The translations under genes were made by a program, and so were the position numbers. From NCBI RefSeq assembly GCF_016613475.2, contig NZ_CP071517.1, positions 682,001 through 746,000 on the forward strand: DNA of 64,000 bases, written 5' to 3'. Below are positions 35,478-42,923 of the stretch, piece by piece (positions within the stretch are counted from its first letter, which is position 1; the number at the start of each line of letters is the position of its first letter). The DNA comes from Lysobacter arenosi. Lineage in GTDB: Bacteria > Pseudomonadota > Gammaproteobacteria > Xanthomonadales > Xanthomonadaceae. Under the pieces are notes generated by a model, which had not been told where the DNA came from, did not search any database, and saw only the letters and a list, made by a program, of their open reading frames with translations.

Positions 35478-36107
35478 TTATGGGCGGCTCGGCCTTCGCG
35501 TGGCGCGGCCCGCCTTGGGGGCGGTGGCCAATGCGGCGATCGCCGAGGAAAGCGCACCGACAGCAGTAGATGCGCCAATGCGACCGGCCAGCATTTCGCG
35601 CATGAGCGCCTCGCCTGCGCCATTGATTGCGACGCAACGCAGCAACAGCGCCGCGCCGGATGTCTGCGCATAAGGCGCCAGAGCCTTGGCATACAGCCTG
35701 ACGTAGCCGTCGACCAACTCCTGGTGCGTCGCCTCCATGTCGCTGTCACCTTTCAGCGCGGCCGCGATGGCAACCAGTTCCGGGCCCGCCTTGAGGTAGC
35801 AATCGACATAGGCGCGTGCGATGACCTGTGCAATCTCCTCAAGCCGGCGCGGTGCGTCCGCCAGGGCTTGTTGGAGAACCTCGATCTGGAGCTGGTCGAG
35901 CCGTTGGTAAAGCGCGACCAGCAGTCCCGACCGCGTAGCAAAGTGCGCGTACGCGATCGGCTTGCTGACGCCGGCGCGTTCGGCAAGGCGACCAAGCGTG
36001 AGGTTGTCCGTCCCTTCCTCGCGCACCATGTCCAGGCCGGTGTCGAGCAATTGTGCGCGTCGGTCGTCTTTGGATAGACGTTTGGCGGTCGGGTGGTTGG
36101 GCGTCAT
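35478..36107 (-). CDS. TetR-family transcriptional repressor
   Basis: 209 residues. The N-terminal HTH (about 15-60) reads LTLGRLAERAGVSKPIAYAHFATRSGLL, the TetR signature; the rest is a ligand-binding helical domain. It is divergent from the oxidoreductase gene at 36291. Two near-identical dyad sites lie in the 183-base gap, so it probably represses both itself and the neighbour. The ligand is unknown. Confidence 0.92.
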   Translation of the reverse strand: MTPNHPTAKRLSKDDRRAQLLDTGLDMVREEGTDNLTLGRLAERAGVSKPIAYAHFATRSGLLVALYQRLDQLQIEVLQQALADAPRRLEEIAQVIARAYVDCYLKAGPELVAIAAALKGDSDMEATHQELVDGYVRLYAKALAPYAQTSGAALLLRCVAINGAGEALMREMLAGRIGASTAVGALSSAIAALATAPKAGRATRRPSRP

Positions 36108-36148
36108 GTTTCGGCAGCGCTCTGGGCCTGGTGCATCCTACAGGCCAC

Positions 36149-36167
36149 AAGCTACCAATGGTAGTGA
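36149..36167. promoter_or_regulatory. Putative TetR operator 1
   Basis: AAGCTACCAATGGTAGTGA contains perfect arms CTACC/GGTAG around AAT. It starts 42 bases upstream of the TetR start. Its core matches the second site, whose centre is 55 bases away, about five helical turns. Confidence 0.65.
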
Positions 36168-36203
36168 GCGTCCCATCGCTGGAACGCTGGGTGTCATTCC
36201 TTC

Positions 36204-36222
36204 AAGTTACCAAAGGTAGCTT
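36204..36222. promoter_or_regulatory. Putative TetR operator 2
   Basis: AAGTTACCAAAGGTAGCTT has 8-bp arms (AAGTTACC/GGTAGCTT) with one mismatch. The shared consensus with site 1 is AAGCTACCAAWGGTAGCTT. It lies 69 bases upstream of the oxidoreductase gene, close to where its promoter should be. Confidence 0.65.
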
Positions 36223-36290
36223 AGGGGCGTAGCTTATGGGCACGCCGATCAGTTGACGGCACCATCGGCTCACCCCACTCGAGATCCAGA

Positions 36291-37301
36291 ATGTCCACTT
36301 CGACCATTTCCCCCGTTCTCATCGTCGGCGGTTCCGGCACTGTAGGTTCACTTGCTGCGTCGACGTTGAGGCGGTTGCACCCGCAGCTCCCCTTGGCCAT
36401 TGCAGGCCGCAGCCTGACGCGTGCGCAGTCAGTGGCGGATTCACTCGGCAACGCGACCGCCGTGGTGGTCGACCTGGAGAGGCGCGATCTTGGACTGGCA
36501 TCGGACCAGCACTACAGTGCGGTGGTGCCGTTCGTGAAGGATGACGTACTGCACACGCTGGACTTCGCCCAGGACCGTGGAATTCCGTACCTCAGCACCT
36601 CCAGCGGTTCTTTCGAGATGGCGCCGGAAGTCGCGCGTTATGCGACGCGCCCGGATGCCGCTCCGATCCTGTTTGCGAGTCATTGGCTGGCAGGTGTCGC
36701 GACGCTGCCCACCCTGGTATTCACCCGGGACTTCGCCCAGATCGATACGATCCGGTTGGGTGCGGTGCTGGACGAACTGGACATGGGTGGGCCGGCGGCG
36801 GCAGCCGACTACGAGCGGCTGACGTCGGCGATGGCCAGCACCCAGGTCCTGGAAAACGGGTACTGGCGCTGGATCAAGGATGAGGCGGCCATACGTCGAT
36901 TCCGACGCACGGACGGCGTCGAGGTCGAAGGCAGCGCCTATTCTCCGCTGGACGTGGCCGCGCTGGCGCTGGTCACCGGCGCACGCTCGATTCGCCTGGA
37001 TCTGCACTATGGACAGTCGTCACACAGTGCGCGCGGTGAGCACTTTTCGACCGAACTGATCATCGAGATCGAAGGCCAGGATCACTCCGGCAAGCAGATC
37101 CAGTCGCGGCACGAGATCGTGCATCCGGAGGGGCAGGCTCCGGTGACGGCGATCGGGATCGCTGCGTCGGTCGAACGGCTATTGGGCCTTGACGGATCGC
37201 CGGCGCCAAGGGCGGGTCTCTACCTGATGAATACGTTGCTGGATCCTGATCGCTATCTTGCGCGGCTGGCAGAGTTCGGCGCGCAGGTCACGAAGCGCTG
37301 A
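36291..37301 (+). CDS. Saccharopine-dehydrogenase-like NAD(P)-binding oxidoreductase
   Basis: 336 residues. A Rossmann fold opens the protein (PVLIVGGSGTVGSLAASTLRRL), and the next motifs (LAIAGRSLTRAQ, and SAVVPFVKDDVLHTLDFAQDRGIPYL) resemble saccharopine-dehydrogenase-like reductases. The substrate cannot be read from the sequence. Divergent transcription from a TetR gene with paired operators suggests that it is induced by a compound it helps to process. Confidence 0.75.
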   Translation: MSTSTISPVLIVGGSGTVGSLAASTLRRLHPQLPLAIAGRSLTRAQSVADSLGNATAVVVDLERRDLGLASDQHYSAVVPFVKDDVLHTLDFAQDRGIPYLSTSSGSFEMAPEVARYATRPDAAPILFASHWLAGVATLPTLVFTRDFAQIDTIRLGAVLDELDMGGPAAAADYERLTSAMASTQVLENGYWRWIKDEAAIRRFRRTDGVEVEGSAYSPLDVAALALVTGARSIRLDLHYGQSSHSARGEHFSTELIIEIEGQDHSGKQIQSRHEIVHPEGQAPVTAIGIAASVERLLGLDGSPAPRAGLYLMNTLLDPDRYLARLAEFGAQVTKR

Positions 37302-37414
37302 ACGACGATGTACTGATCGGGATCGTCAGCCTCGGCGACATCGTCAAGAACCTGCTGGACCAAATTGCGCTGGAGCGGGATGTGCTGCGGGACATCTACA
37401 TCGCCGCGAATTGA
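37302..37414 (+). pseudogene. C-terminal remnant of a CBS-domain protein
   Basis: Right after the oxidoreductase stop an open frame without a start codon reads IGIVSLGDIVKNLLDQIAL and ends in TGA at 37412-37414. IGIVSLGDIVK is the closing strand-helix of a CBS domain, and the helix after it is the usual tail of small CBS-pair proteins. Only about 37 residues remain; the rest has been lost, probably when the neighbouring genes arrived. Confidence 0.6.
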
Positions 37415-37469
37415 TCGGCGCAGCGTCCTGACAACAAAAGGCCCCGTTGAGGTCTCAGACACCCGATAC

Positions 37470-37493
37470 AAAAAAGCCCCGCAGTTGCGGGGC
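37470..37493 (-). terminator. Original tRNA-Leu terminator, now displaced by the island
   Basis: On the minus strand GCCCCGCA and TGCGGGGC form a perfect 8-bp stem followed by six T. It lies 30 bases beyond the left 23-bp repeat, which is where the terminator of the tRNA gene would have been before integration. Confidence 0.75.
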
Positions 37494-37522
37494 TTCTTAC
37501 GGGACGTTCTGAAACCGTCCTG

Positions 37523-37545
37523 TGGTGCCGGAAGTGGGACTCGAA
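37523..37545 (-). repeat. Left attachment repeat (23 bp)
   Basis: Identical over 23 bases to 48111-48133. It starts TGGTGCCGGAAGTGGGACTC and corresponds to the CCA end, acceptor strand and T-arm part of the tRNA-Leu gene. Beyond these bases the similarity stops, so this is a site copy and not a functional tRNA. Confidence 0.88.
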
Positions 37546-37598
37546 TACGTCACGAAACCTCTGATAAACGGCTATTCAGCTTTTAACAGCGTCAGAGA

Positions 37599-37616
37599 TG
37601 CCCCAAATGTGCCCCC
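37599..37616. promoter_or_regulatory. Putative left integrase arm sites
   Basis: TGCCCCA (37599) and TGCCCCC (37610) form a short direct repeat of period 11 near the left border. The same core recurs three times at the right border. Such repeats near both ends of tRNA-integrated elements are typical arm-type integrase sites. Confidence 0.5.
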
Positions 37617-37788
37617 ACTTGCAACTGATTCGCGTGATCGATGATCGCCCCCGAAAGCTGTGGTCGCTATTGGGACGAAAAAAGACGCTGCCACGCCCGC
37701 GCAAGATGTGCCGTAGGGGCTGATTTGCGCAGACAGACGCCCGCCAAGCGGGGGCAGCCGCCCTCGGCTTGGCGCCGTCCCTAAGCCG

Positions 37789-38187
37789 ATGTCCCAGCTA
37801 GCCAAGCCCTCGTCATCACCCGGTGCGACGGCTGCGGCGCACGATTTGTCCATGCGCGACATCCCGTTACCCCTCGACCTGGGATGGCACGCCCCGATGG
37901 TCGGCTACTCGACGCCGACTCCTAGGCTGTACGTGCTCACTGCCGGCAGCCAGTGGGCGCCGGCACTGGTACGGATCGCCCGTCGTGACGACGGCTGGCT
38001 GGTCACCGTCGCCAGCGGGGCAAGCGGTAGGGTACCGACCCTTGGCCTCGCCATGAAGTGGGGGGGCGCGCTGGGCCTGTGCGCGCCACCGGCACGGCTA
38101 GTAGTGACTCCTTGGCTCGTGCCATCTGCCGTCTCCACCGAAGTGCGGGCAGCCACTGTTGCCCGCCATCTGCCAAGCAATATCTAG
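37789..38187 (+). CDS. Doubtful hypothetical protein
   Basis: A 132-residue open frame at the left end of the island with some protein-like character (RLYVLTAGSQWAPALVRIARRDDGWLVTVASG). It has no clear ribosome site and overlaps the 3' end of the opposite AlbA_2 gene by 90 bases. It may be real but is equally likely to be chance in high-GC DNA. The rest of 37617-38097 shows no gene that I can support. Confidence 0.3.
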   Translation: MSQLAKPSSSPGATAAAHDLSMRDIPLPLDLGWHAPMVGYSTPTPRLYVLTAGSQWAPALVRIARRDDGWLVTVASGASGRVPTLGLAMKWGGALGLCAPPARLVVTPWLVPSAVSTEVRAATVARHLPSNI

Positions 38188-39279
38188 GATTGACCTGGTC
38201 AAAGCGTCGAAACTCGACGCGTCAAGTGGAAGGTCGGCCTCTATCGGGGGCAAGAGAACAGCCTTCGAAGGAATAGGGTTTGGCAAGTAGCTCGAAAAGC
38301 CCGAACCATCGTCGTGCGACGTACGCCAACCTTCGGCATTGTGGATGCCTAAGCAAAAATGGGCCTCCCCAACCACGCCAACTGCGGATAGTGCTGTGAC
38401 AACGCCAGTAACCATTTCCCGTACGTCACGGGCCAGTGCCGTCAAACCGATGACGCGTTTGTCGCTCTGCTCTTCCGCCACAGCCCGCCATACCTCCCGC
38501 CCTGCTTCGGCCGTGCCATTCCGAAAAAACTGCACGTACTTACTGCTGTCAGCGTCAGTCAGGCCGTTGAAGAAGCGAATGCCATCGAGGTTGTAAAGCG
38601 AGCTGGCAGAATTGCTATTGAAGGTGTACGCCTGCCGATAGAACTCCTTCGGACTTACCGCAAGTTGATCCGAGAATGATGACACCGGCAGAACATGAAG
38701 GACCAACCACGGCCCCTTCTTCATCACCTTCTGCTCGATCTGGCGGACCAACAACTCAGATCGTTGAGCACGCCACGTAGAGAGCGCACCTAAGGCTGAT
38801 GCGCGTGCGCCAAACGCGTTTCTTATCAAAGGATAGGGCATGGGGAAATTCTGCGTTCCTTCCCGATAGGTGAAGCGCTGCGAACCGTCAAAGTTCGTCC
38901 TAAACGGGCCAGCAGCAAACTGCTGGTCGACCGTGAGCACAAGAACGAAACCGCCATCTACGTCGACCGCTTCGAACGAGACGCCGCGAAGCGTTGGCTC
39001 AACGCCTCGCTGGATCATCTCCATCAAGCGCTGCCGTGCGTCCTCCTTCGTCACATTCGATATTGGAACAATCTCGTCTGCAAACGAATCTACATCGGAA
39101 ATGCCGTAAATGATCTGGCCACCATGAGTATTAGCCATAGCAACAACGTCGGAAAGAAAAGCCTTTCGCTCCCCCGCCTGACCGCCTGGGAGTTCACGCT
39201 TGAAATCCAAGGTCACGGATTCCGGCTCCTTGTCGCTGATGATCCTGCTAATCCAATCGAGGTCCCGCACAGAACTCAT
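38098..39279 (-). CDS. AlbA_2 (Schlafen-like) putative nucleic-acid/ATP-binding protein
   Basis: 393 residues from ATG 39279, which has GGAGG eight to nine bases upstream; an ATG at 39315 is less well placed. The N-terminal 120 residues match the AlbA_2 domain: ESVTLDFKREL, then DVVAMANTHGGQIIYGISD. The rest is of unknown type. AlbA_2/Schlafen-like proteins occur in mobile elements and defence loci, where some act on RNA. It lies at the island edge, divergent from the nuclease-like gene by 253 bases, and has lower GC than the chromosome. Confidence 0.8.
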   Translation of the reverse strand: MSSVRDLDWISRIISDKEPESVTLDFKRELPGGQAGERKAFLSDVVAMANTHGGQIIYGISDVDSFADEIVPISNVTKEDARQRLMEMIQRGVEPTLRGVSFEAVDVDGGFVLVLTVDQQFAAGPFRTNFDGSQRFTYREGTQNFPMPYPLIRNAFGARASALGALSTWRAQRSELLVRQIEQKVMKKGPWLVLHVLPVSSFSDQLAVSPKEFYRQAYTFNSNSASSLYNLDGIRFFNGLTDADSSKYVQFFRNGTAEAGREVWRAVAEEQSDKRVIGLTALARDVREMVTGVVTALSAVGVVGEAHFCLGIHNAEGWRTSHDDGSGFSSYLPNPIPSKAVLLPPIEADLPLDASSFDALTRSILDIAWQMAGNSGCPHFGGDGRWHEPRSHY

Positions 39280-39532
39280 GTCGACCGCCTCCGAGTAATC
39301 AAGCCAAACAGCCATTCAACCTGCCGTCGCTCCTTCCGCTCATCGACCGTATCCGTCTTGCACTATCTCATTGCATGCCGGACAAAGGGTGCAGACAGAC
39401 CCATGAATTACCATGCCCAGTCTAGGCAAGCGACACGCCCGAACGTCCAGTATGGTGCCATGCCAGCCCCCTGGATGAAGGCTGGTTCCCAAGGCCGGAC
39501 CGTATCGCGTTTTCCAACTGGAGAGAGACCCG

Positions 39533-40255
39533 TTGCTAAAGTGGATCGATGTGGATCGCGAACTGACAAGCTGCTTGCGAAACATGGGCGCGGTAGTTGC
39601 TGATGACAGCAAGGGGCCGAACAAGCCAAGGAATGCCGATTTCTGGTTTCCGGCCGACGGCGTCATTGCTGAGATGAAATGCATGTCCGTGAACTACTTC
39701 GCGGATGGCACTTTTCAAGACTGGCTTACCGCCGCGTACAGGCGTTGGGTTACACGGGAATTGGCGCCAGCAGGACTGCGAACGGTTAATTTGGCTGATC
39801 TCCCCATGGCTTGCTACCAAGACGTAACATCGTTCCTTCGGAAACGCGTTGAAGGCTCGTTCAAGGCTGCAAGCAAGCAGATTCAAGCCACAAAGATTTC
39901 TGTGGGCCGCCCCGATGCGACTGGTCTCCTCTTCCTGATCAATGACGGCAACTACGGATTGGTGCCCGCCATGCTTCAAAGCATCGTAGCGCGCTCGATC
40001 GACAAGTACTCCGGAATCAACTGCGTCATTCATTTCACCGCGAACATGCCAAGCGAAGTCCCCGGAATCGACGAGGACCTCCTTTATTGGTGCTCATGGA
40101 GTAAGTCCAGCGCTCGGCCGGCGGTGGACAGTTCGTTCCTTGCGCGAGTACGGGAGGCATGGCTCGCGCATCACGCAACCGCTGTCGGCCAATCGATACC
40201 CAAGATCGACGGAACTGCCCGGCACTTGCTGGGGATCAGCTACATCAAGCGGTGA
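39533..40255 (+). CDS. Putative PD-(D/E)XK-like nuclease, cargo gene
   Basis: 240 residues, TTG start with GGAGAGAG upstream. The N-terminal part reads ADFWFPADGVIAEMKCM: an Asp followed about a dozen residues later by Glu-x-Lys, the minimal PD-(D/E)XK pattern between predicted strands. A later segment (DATGLLFLINDGNYGLVP) looks like another core strand. I do not recognise a named family, so nuclease activity is an inference from this motif. It forms a probable operon with the AbiU2/HEPN-like gene 34 bases downstream. Confidence 0.7.
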   Translation: MLKWIDVDRELTSCLRNMGAVVADDSKGPNKPRNADFWFPADGVIAEMKCMSVNYFADGTFQDWLTAAYRRWVTRELAPAGLRTVNLADLPMACYQDVTSFLRKRVEGSFKAASKQIQATKISVGRPDATGLLFLINDGNYGLVPAMLQSIVARSIDKYSGINCVIHFTANMPSEVPGIDEDLLYWCSWSKSSARPAVDSSFLARVREAWLAHHATAVGQSIPKIDGTARHLLGISYIKR

Positions 40256-40289
40256 GCGCTTACAACTCAGCTAACCAAGGCGATGGCTC

Positions 40290-40838
40290 ATGTCACTCAG
40301 TCCGGACGAGATAAGGTCGGAGTTGTTCATGCGAATCAATCAGGCCCAAGTGCATCACGATCTCTTTATTGGCCTGCGCAATAGCGTCACAGAGGATGAG
40401 TTGCGAATTAAGTTCAACCGTAACATCCGATTCTTTGCCGGGATTGAGGCGGCGCTGTTCAATTCGGTAGTGGTGCTGCTGTATAGCCTTTACGAAACAC
40501 GCTCCGACACCATCAACTTCCCTCAGTTCATTGCCCGCTTGCAGGACCAGATCTTAGCCGACGAATACGCGACTTACGCGGATCGCATCCGCCAGATCAA
40601 GCCAACCTCGGTGCGAGCTGGGATCCTTCGCAACGAGATAGTCGGTCATCAAACGCTCAATCGAACGAGAACCTCCGTCGAGGAGAGGGCGGGCGTGATG
40701 CTGTCAGATATCGAAGGACTGCTGGATCACGCAAGAAGGTTGTTGTTCGACATCTCCAGTCGTCACTTTGATGTCCATCTCGACTACATGACCGATAGCG
40801 AGATGGCGGTTGAACAGCTCATGTCAATGCTTCCGTGA
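40290..40838 (+). CDS. AbiU2/HEPN-like protein, cargo gene
   Basis: 182 residues, all-helical by pattern. GILRNEIVGHQT contains R-N-x4-H, the catalytic signature of HEPN RNases, and the surrounding helices (FAGIEAALFNSVVVLLYSLYE before it) resemble the AbiU2 family. HEPN proteins in abortive-infection and toxin-antitoxin systems cleave RNA. Its position directly after a PD-(D/E)XK-like gene suggests a two-component defence module. It converges with the HExxH gene and overlaps it by 20 bases. Confidence 0.7.
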   Translation: MSLSPDEIRSELFMRINQAQVHHDLFIGLRNSVTEDELRIKFNRNIRFFAGIEAALFNSVVVLLYSLYETRSDTINFPQFIARLQDQILADEYATYADRIRQIKPTSVRAGILRNEIVGHQTLNRTRTSVEERAGVMLSDIEGLLDHARRLLFDISSRHFDVHLDYMTDSEMAVEQLMSMLP

Positions 40839-41391
40839 ACCGCGCGCACAGCCGATGGGCGAGCGAATGATCTATTCCAGGCACGGCTTCGACTACGATT
40901 TGCGGCGTGCTGTACCTGAAGTTTCCAGCCTCACGCCGAACGGCTTTTAGTGCCGCCATCGGCTGCCGCCCCATGCGACTGACCAAGCGCATAGCATCGG
41001 CATAGGGGTCGCCATTCTTCAGCACCGGCAGGAAACGGCCATCGAATATCGAAATGCATGCCGGCAACCCGTACAGCGTGGCGGCACCTTCCTCCATCCG
41101 TGACGCACCTCCTAAGGGACGGTTAGCAAGATGTACGCATTCGTGCGCGAGTTCGAACACCGCGAACTGCCAGCTCTGAGCTGACTCGGGCGACAGTTCG
41201 GCGATAGCGCCGAGGGGGGTCATCCACGCCCACGCAGGGCCGGCACGAAAGCCCGGCGGTAAGCAGGCATCGGACCGATCACGCGGGCCCATCCAGTGTT
41301 CGACGTCGTCGAGCAGGATCGATTGCAATCGCGCCATGGCTTCCGGTTGCGATACCGGAGGCAGCGCGGGAACGTCAAAATGGCAGTTCAT
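40819..41391 (-). CDS. Island HExxH metallopeptidase-like protein
   Basis: 190 residues. FELAHECVHLANR contains HECVH, an HExxH zinc motif, and about 13 residues later RMEEGAATLYG supplies an acidic helix, the order seen in gluzincin-type peptidases. No signal peptide, so it is cytoplasmic. It follows the small terminase gene on the minus strand by 102 bases and is probably part of the satellite backbone. A prohead-protease role is possible but would be atypical; HExxH proteins in mobile elements also cleave repressors. Confidence 0.65.
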   Translation of the reverse strand: MNCHFDVPALPPVSQPEAMARLQSILLDDVEHWMGPRDRSDACLPPGFRAGPAWAWMTPLGAIAELSPESAQSWQFAVFELAHECVHLANRPLGGASRMEEGAATLYGLPACISIFDGRFLPVLKNGDPYADAMRLVSRMGRQPMAALKAVRREAGNFRYSTPQIVVEAVPGIDHSLAHRLCARFTEALT

Positions 41392-41493
41392 TCGCGGGGC
41401 TCAAAGGGCCCCTGCTGCCGCCATGACCGACAGCAGGGGCAAGTGCCGCAGTCCGGCACGGGATCATGCGTCCGCTTGCACATTCGTTGCCGA

Positions 41494-41940
41494 TCACTGC
41501 TTGCCCCTCGGCTGCCGCGCGCCGGCATCATCAAACCAGCGTTCCCATGGCTGGCGCTTGTCGCCTGCCGCCTGGGCGGGAGACTGCGCAGGATCGTTTG
41601 CGAGCCGGCTCATCGTGCTTGGATGAGCGCGCGTTACCGGAAACATGCGAAGGGCACGTTGCAGCAGAAGCAATTGCTTTCGGATCGCCCGAACTTCGGC
41701 GCGTTCGGCTCGCCGGCTCTCGTCATTCTTTGCGCTCTTGGCGCGACGCTTTGCCGCTTCATACTCGGCGACAGTATCCAGGTACGTCAGCATCCCGTTG
41801 ACGTCGGCGGGAACGTAGTAGCCCACAGGGTAGCGAGCGAACTCGCGGTCCCAGAGCTTCCGCTGCGCAGCATCGAGCCAAGCAGGCGGGCAGATGTTTG
41901 GCGCGACGCGGTCAGCGGGATCGATACGGGGGCGTGCCAT
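41494..41940 (-). CDS. P27-like phage terminase small subunit
   Basis: 148 residues from ATG 41940 (MARPRIDPADRV); GGAG lies nine bases upstream. The order CPPAWLDAAQRKLWDREF, DVNGMLTYLDTVAEYEAAKR and the helix LLLLQRALRMFPVTRAHPS matches P27-family small terminases, which recognise the packaging site on DNA. No large subunit is in the element. A satellite with its own small terminase can redirect a helper phage motor to its DNA. Confidence 0.75.
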   Translation of the reverse strand: MARPRIDPADRVAPNICPPAWLDAAQRKLWDREFARYPVGYYVPADVNGMLTYLDTVAEYEAAKRRAKSAKNDESRRAERAEVRAIRKQLLLLQRALRMFPVTRAHPSTMSRLANDPAQSPAQAAGDKRQPWERWFDDAGARQPRGKQ

Positions 41941-42116
41941 GGTGAATCGCTCCATATTTACGCGACGGAACTGGGGCGGCCGGTGGGACTCCTTGGGTCC
42001 GCGGTGCCTGACCGCCCCCCGGTGGGGGCCGGAGCAGACGGTGACAGAACGCGGGCTGTTGGGCCAAGATGTGATTGGCAGTCTAGGAAGAACGTTCGGC
42101 TAAACAGGGGGGGAGC

Positions 42117-42500
42117 GTGGTCAAAGTTGGCAAGTACAAGGTGATTCATTTCACCCACCTACTTCAGATGACGGGGGACGATTCGTACGTTTCGTTCAGG
42201 GCGCTAGGGGAGGACATCGAGTTCAGGTTTCGATTTCTGGTAGACGAAGGCAACAAAGATCAGAGGCTTCGTCGCGTTGAAAGCGGTCCAGATCCAGAGA
42301 ACGAGCAAAGGGGGCTCGTTACCTTCACCAACTGGCATAAGGAAAACTCGGGCGCTGTGTCGCAACCATTGGTCGCAGCCTTTGTCGAGCCAGAAGACGG
42401 CGTGTCACCCTCATGTGAACTGTTGATTGCTGCGTTCATTTCTTACTCTGACGAGATGTACTCGGTGGCGCTTCAGTTCATGGTGGAGGCGCGGCCATGA
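42117..42500 (+). CDS. Soluble cargo protein, first gene of a two-gene unit
   Basis: 127 residues, GTG start with GGGGGGAG upstream. The sequence alternates as beta strands (VGKYKVIHFTHLL, IEFRFRFLVDE, LVTFTNWHKENS, LLIAAFISYS). It reminds me of the DUF6864 group, but I could not check this. Its stop overlaps the next start as ATGA. It lies on the strand opposite to the satellite backbone, between small terminase and capsid genes, the position of an independently expressed cargo gene. Confidence 0.65.
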   Translation: MVKVGKYKVIHFTHLLQMTGDDSYVSFRALGEDIEFRFRFLVDEGNKDQRLRRVESGPDPENEQRGLVTFTNWHKENSGAVSQPLVAAFVEPEDGVSPSCELLIAAFISYSDEMYSVALQFMVEARP

Positions 42501-42865
42501 GTGGAGGATTGAAGTACCCGCAACGACGTCTCGATGTCGACAAGGTGCATCGCAATACGTCGCAAGAGATTGTCGAGATCACGGTCGACAAGCTTCGACT
42601 CATACTTTCCGCGCACATCAAGAAGTCGGAGAAGCTAAATGAATGGCAAGCGGCGCTCGGCGTATTGATCTCGCTCATCGCAACGTTGTGCACGACCACT
42701 TTTCGCGACACCTTTGGCGTGCGGGCCGACGTGTGGAAGGCGCTTTTTATCGTGGCATGCGTGCTATCCACGGTTTGGCTGATTAAGGGCGTAATTCGAC
42801 TTTTTAGGCAGGAAGGAATCGAGCAGCTTCTGTGCAAGATTAAGAACGAGCAGACGTTGCCTTGA
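42497..42865 (+). CDS. Two-TM membrane cargo protein, second gene of the unit
   Basis: 122 residues. A polar N-terminal half with a helix (EITVDKLRLILSAHIKKSE) precedes two membrane segments, WQAALGVLISLIATLCTTTF and ALFIVACVLSTVWLIKGVI, and a short charged tail. Translational coupling to the soluble partner suggests a complex. Two-TM proteins paired with a soluble sensor are a common layout for membrane-disrupting defence effectors; that role is inference. Confidence 0.7.
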   Translation: MSGGLKYPQRRLDVDKVHRNTSQEIVEITVDKLRLILSAHIKKSEKLNEWQAALGVLISLIATLCTTTFRDTFGVRADVWKALFIVACVLSTVWLIKGVIRLFRQEGIEQLLCKIKNEQTLP

Positions 42866-42923
42866 GCTTTCGGTGGCGGCGGCTGAGATGTCGCCGCCAC
42901 CCGCTCGGCATACTCGTCGTGCC

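Noticed and set aside
37523..37545. A second tRNA-Leu gene at the left border
   Set aside because: Only the 23-base 3' segment is present; no anticodon or D-arm sequence follows.
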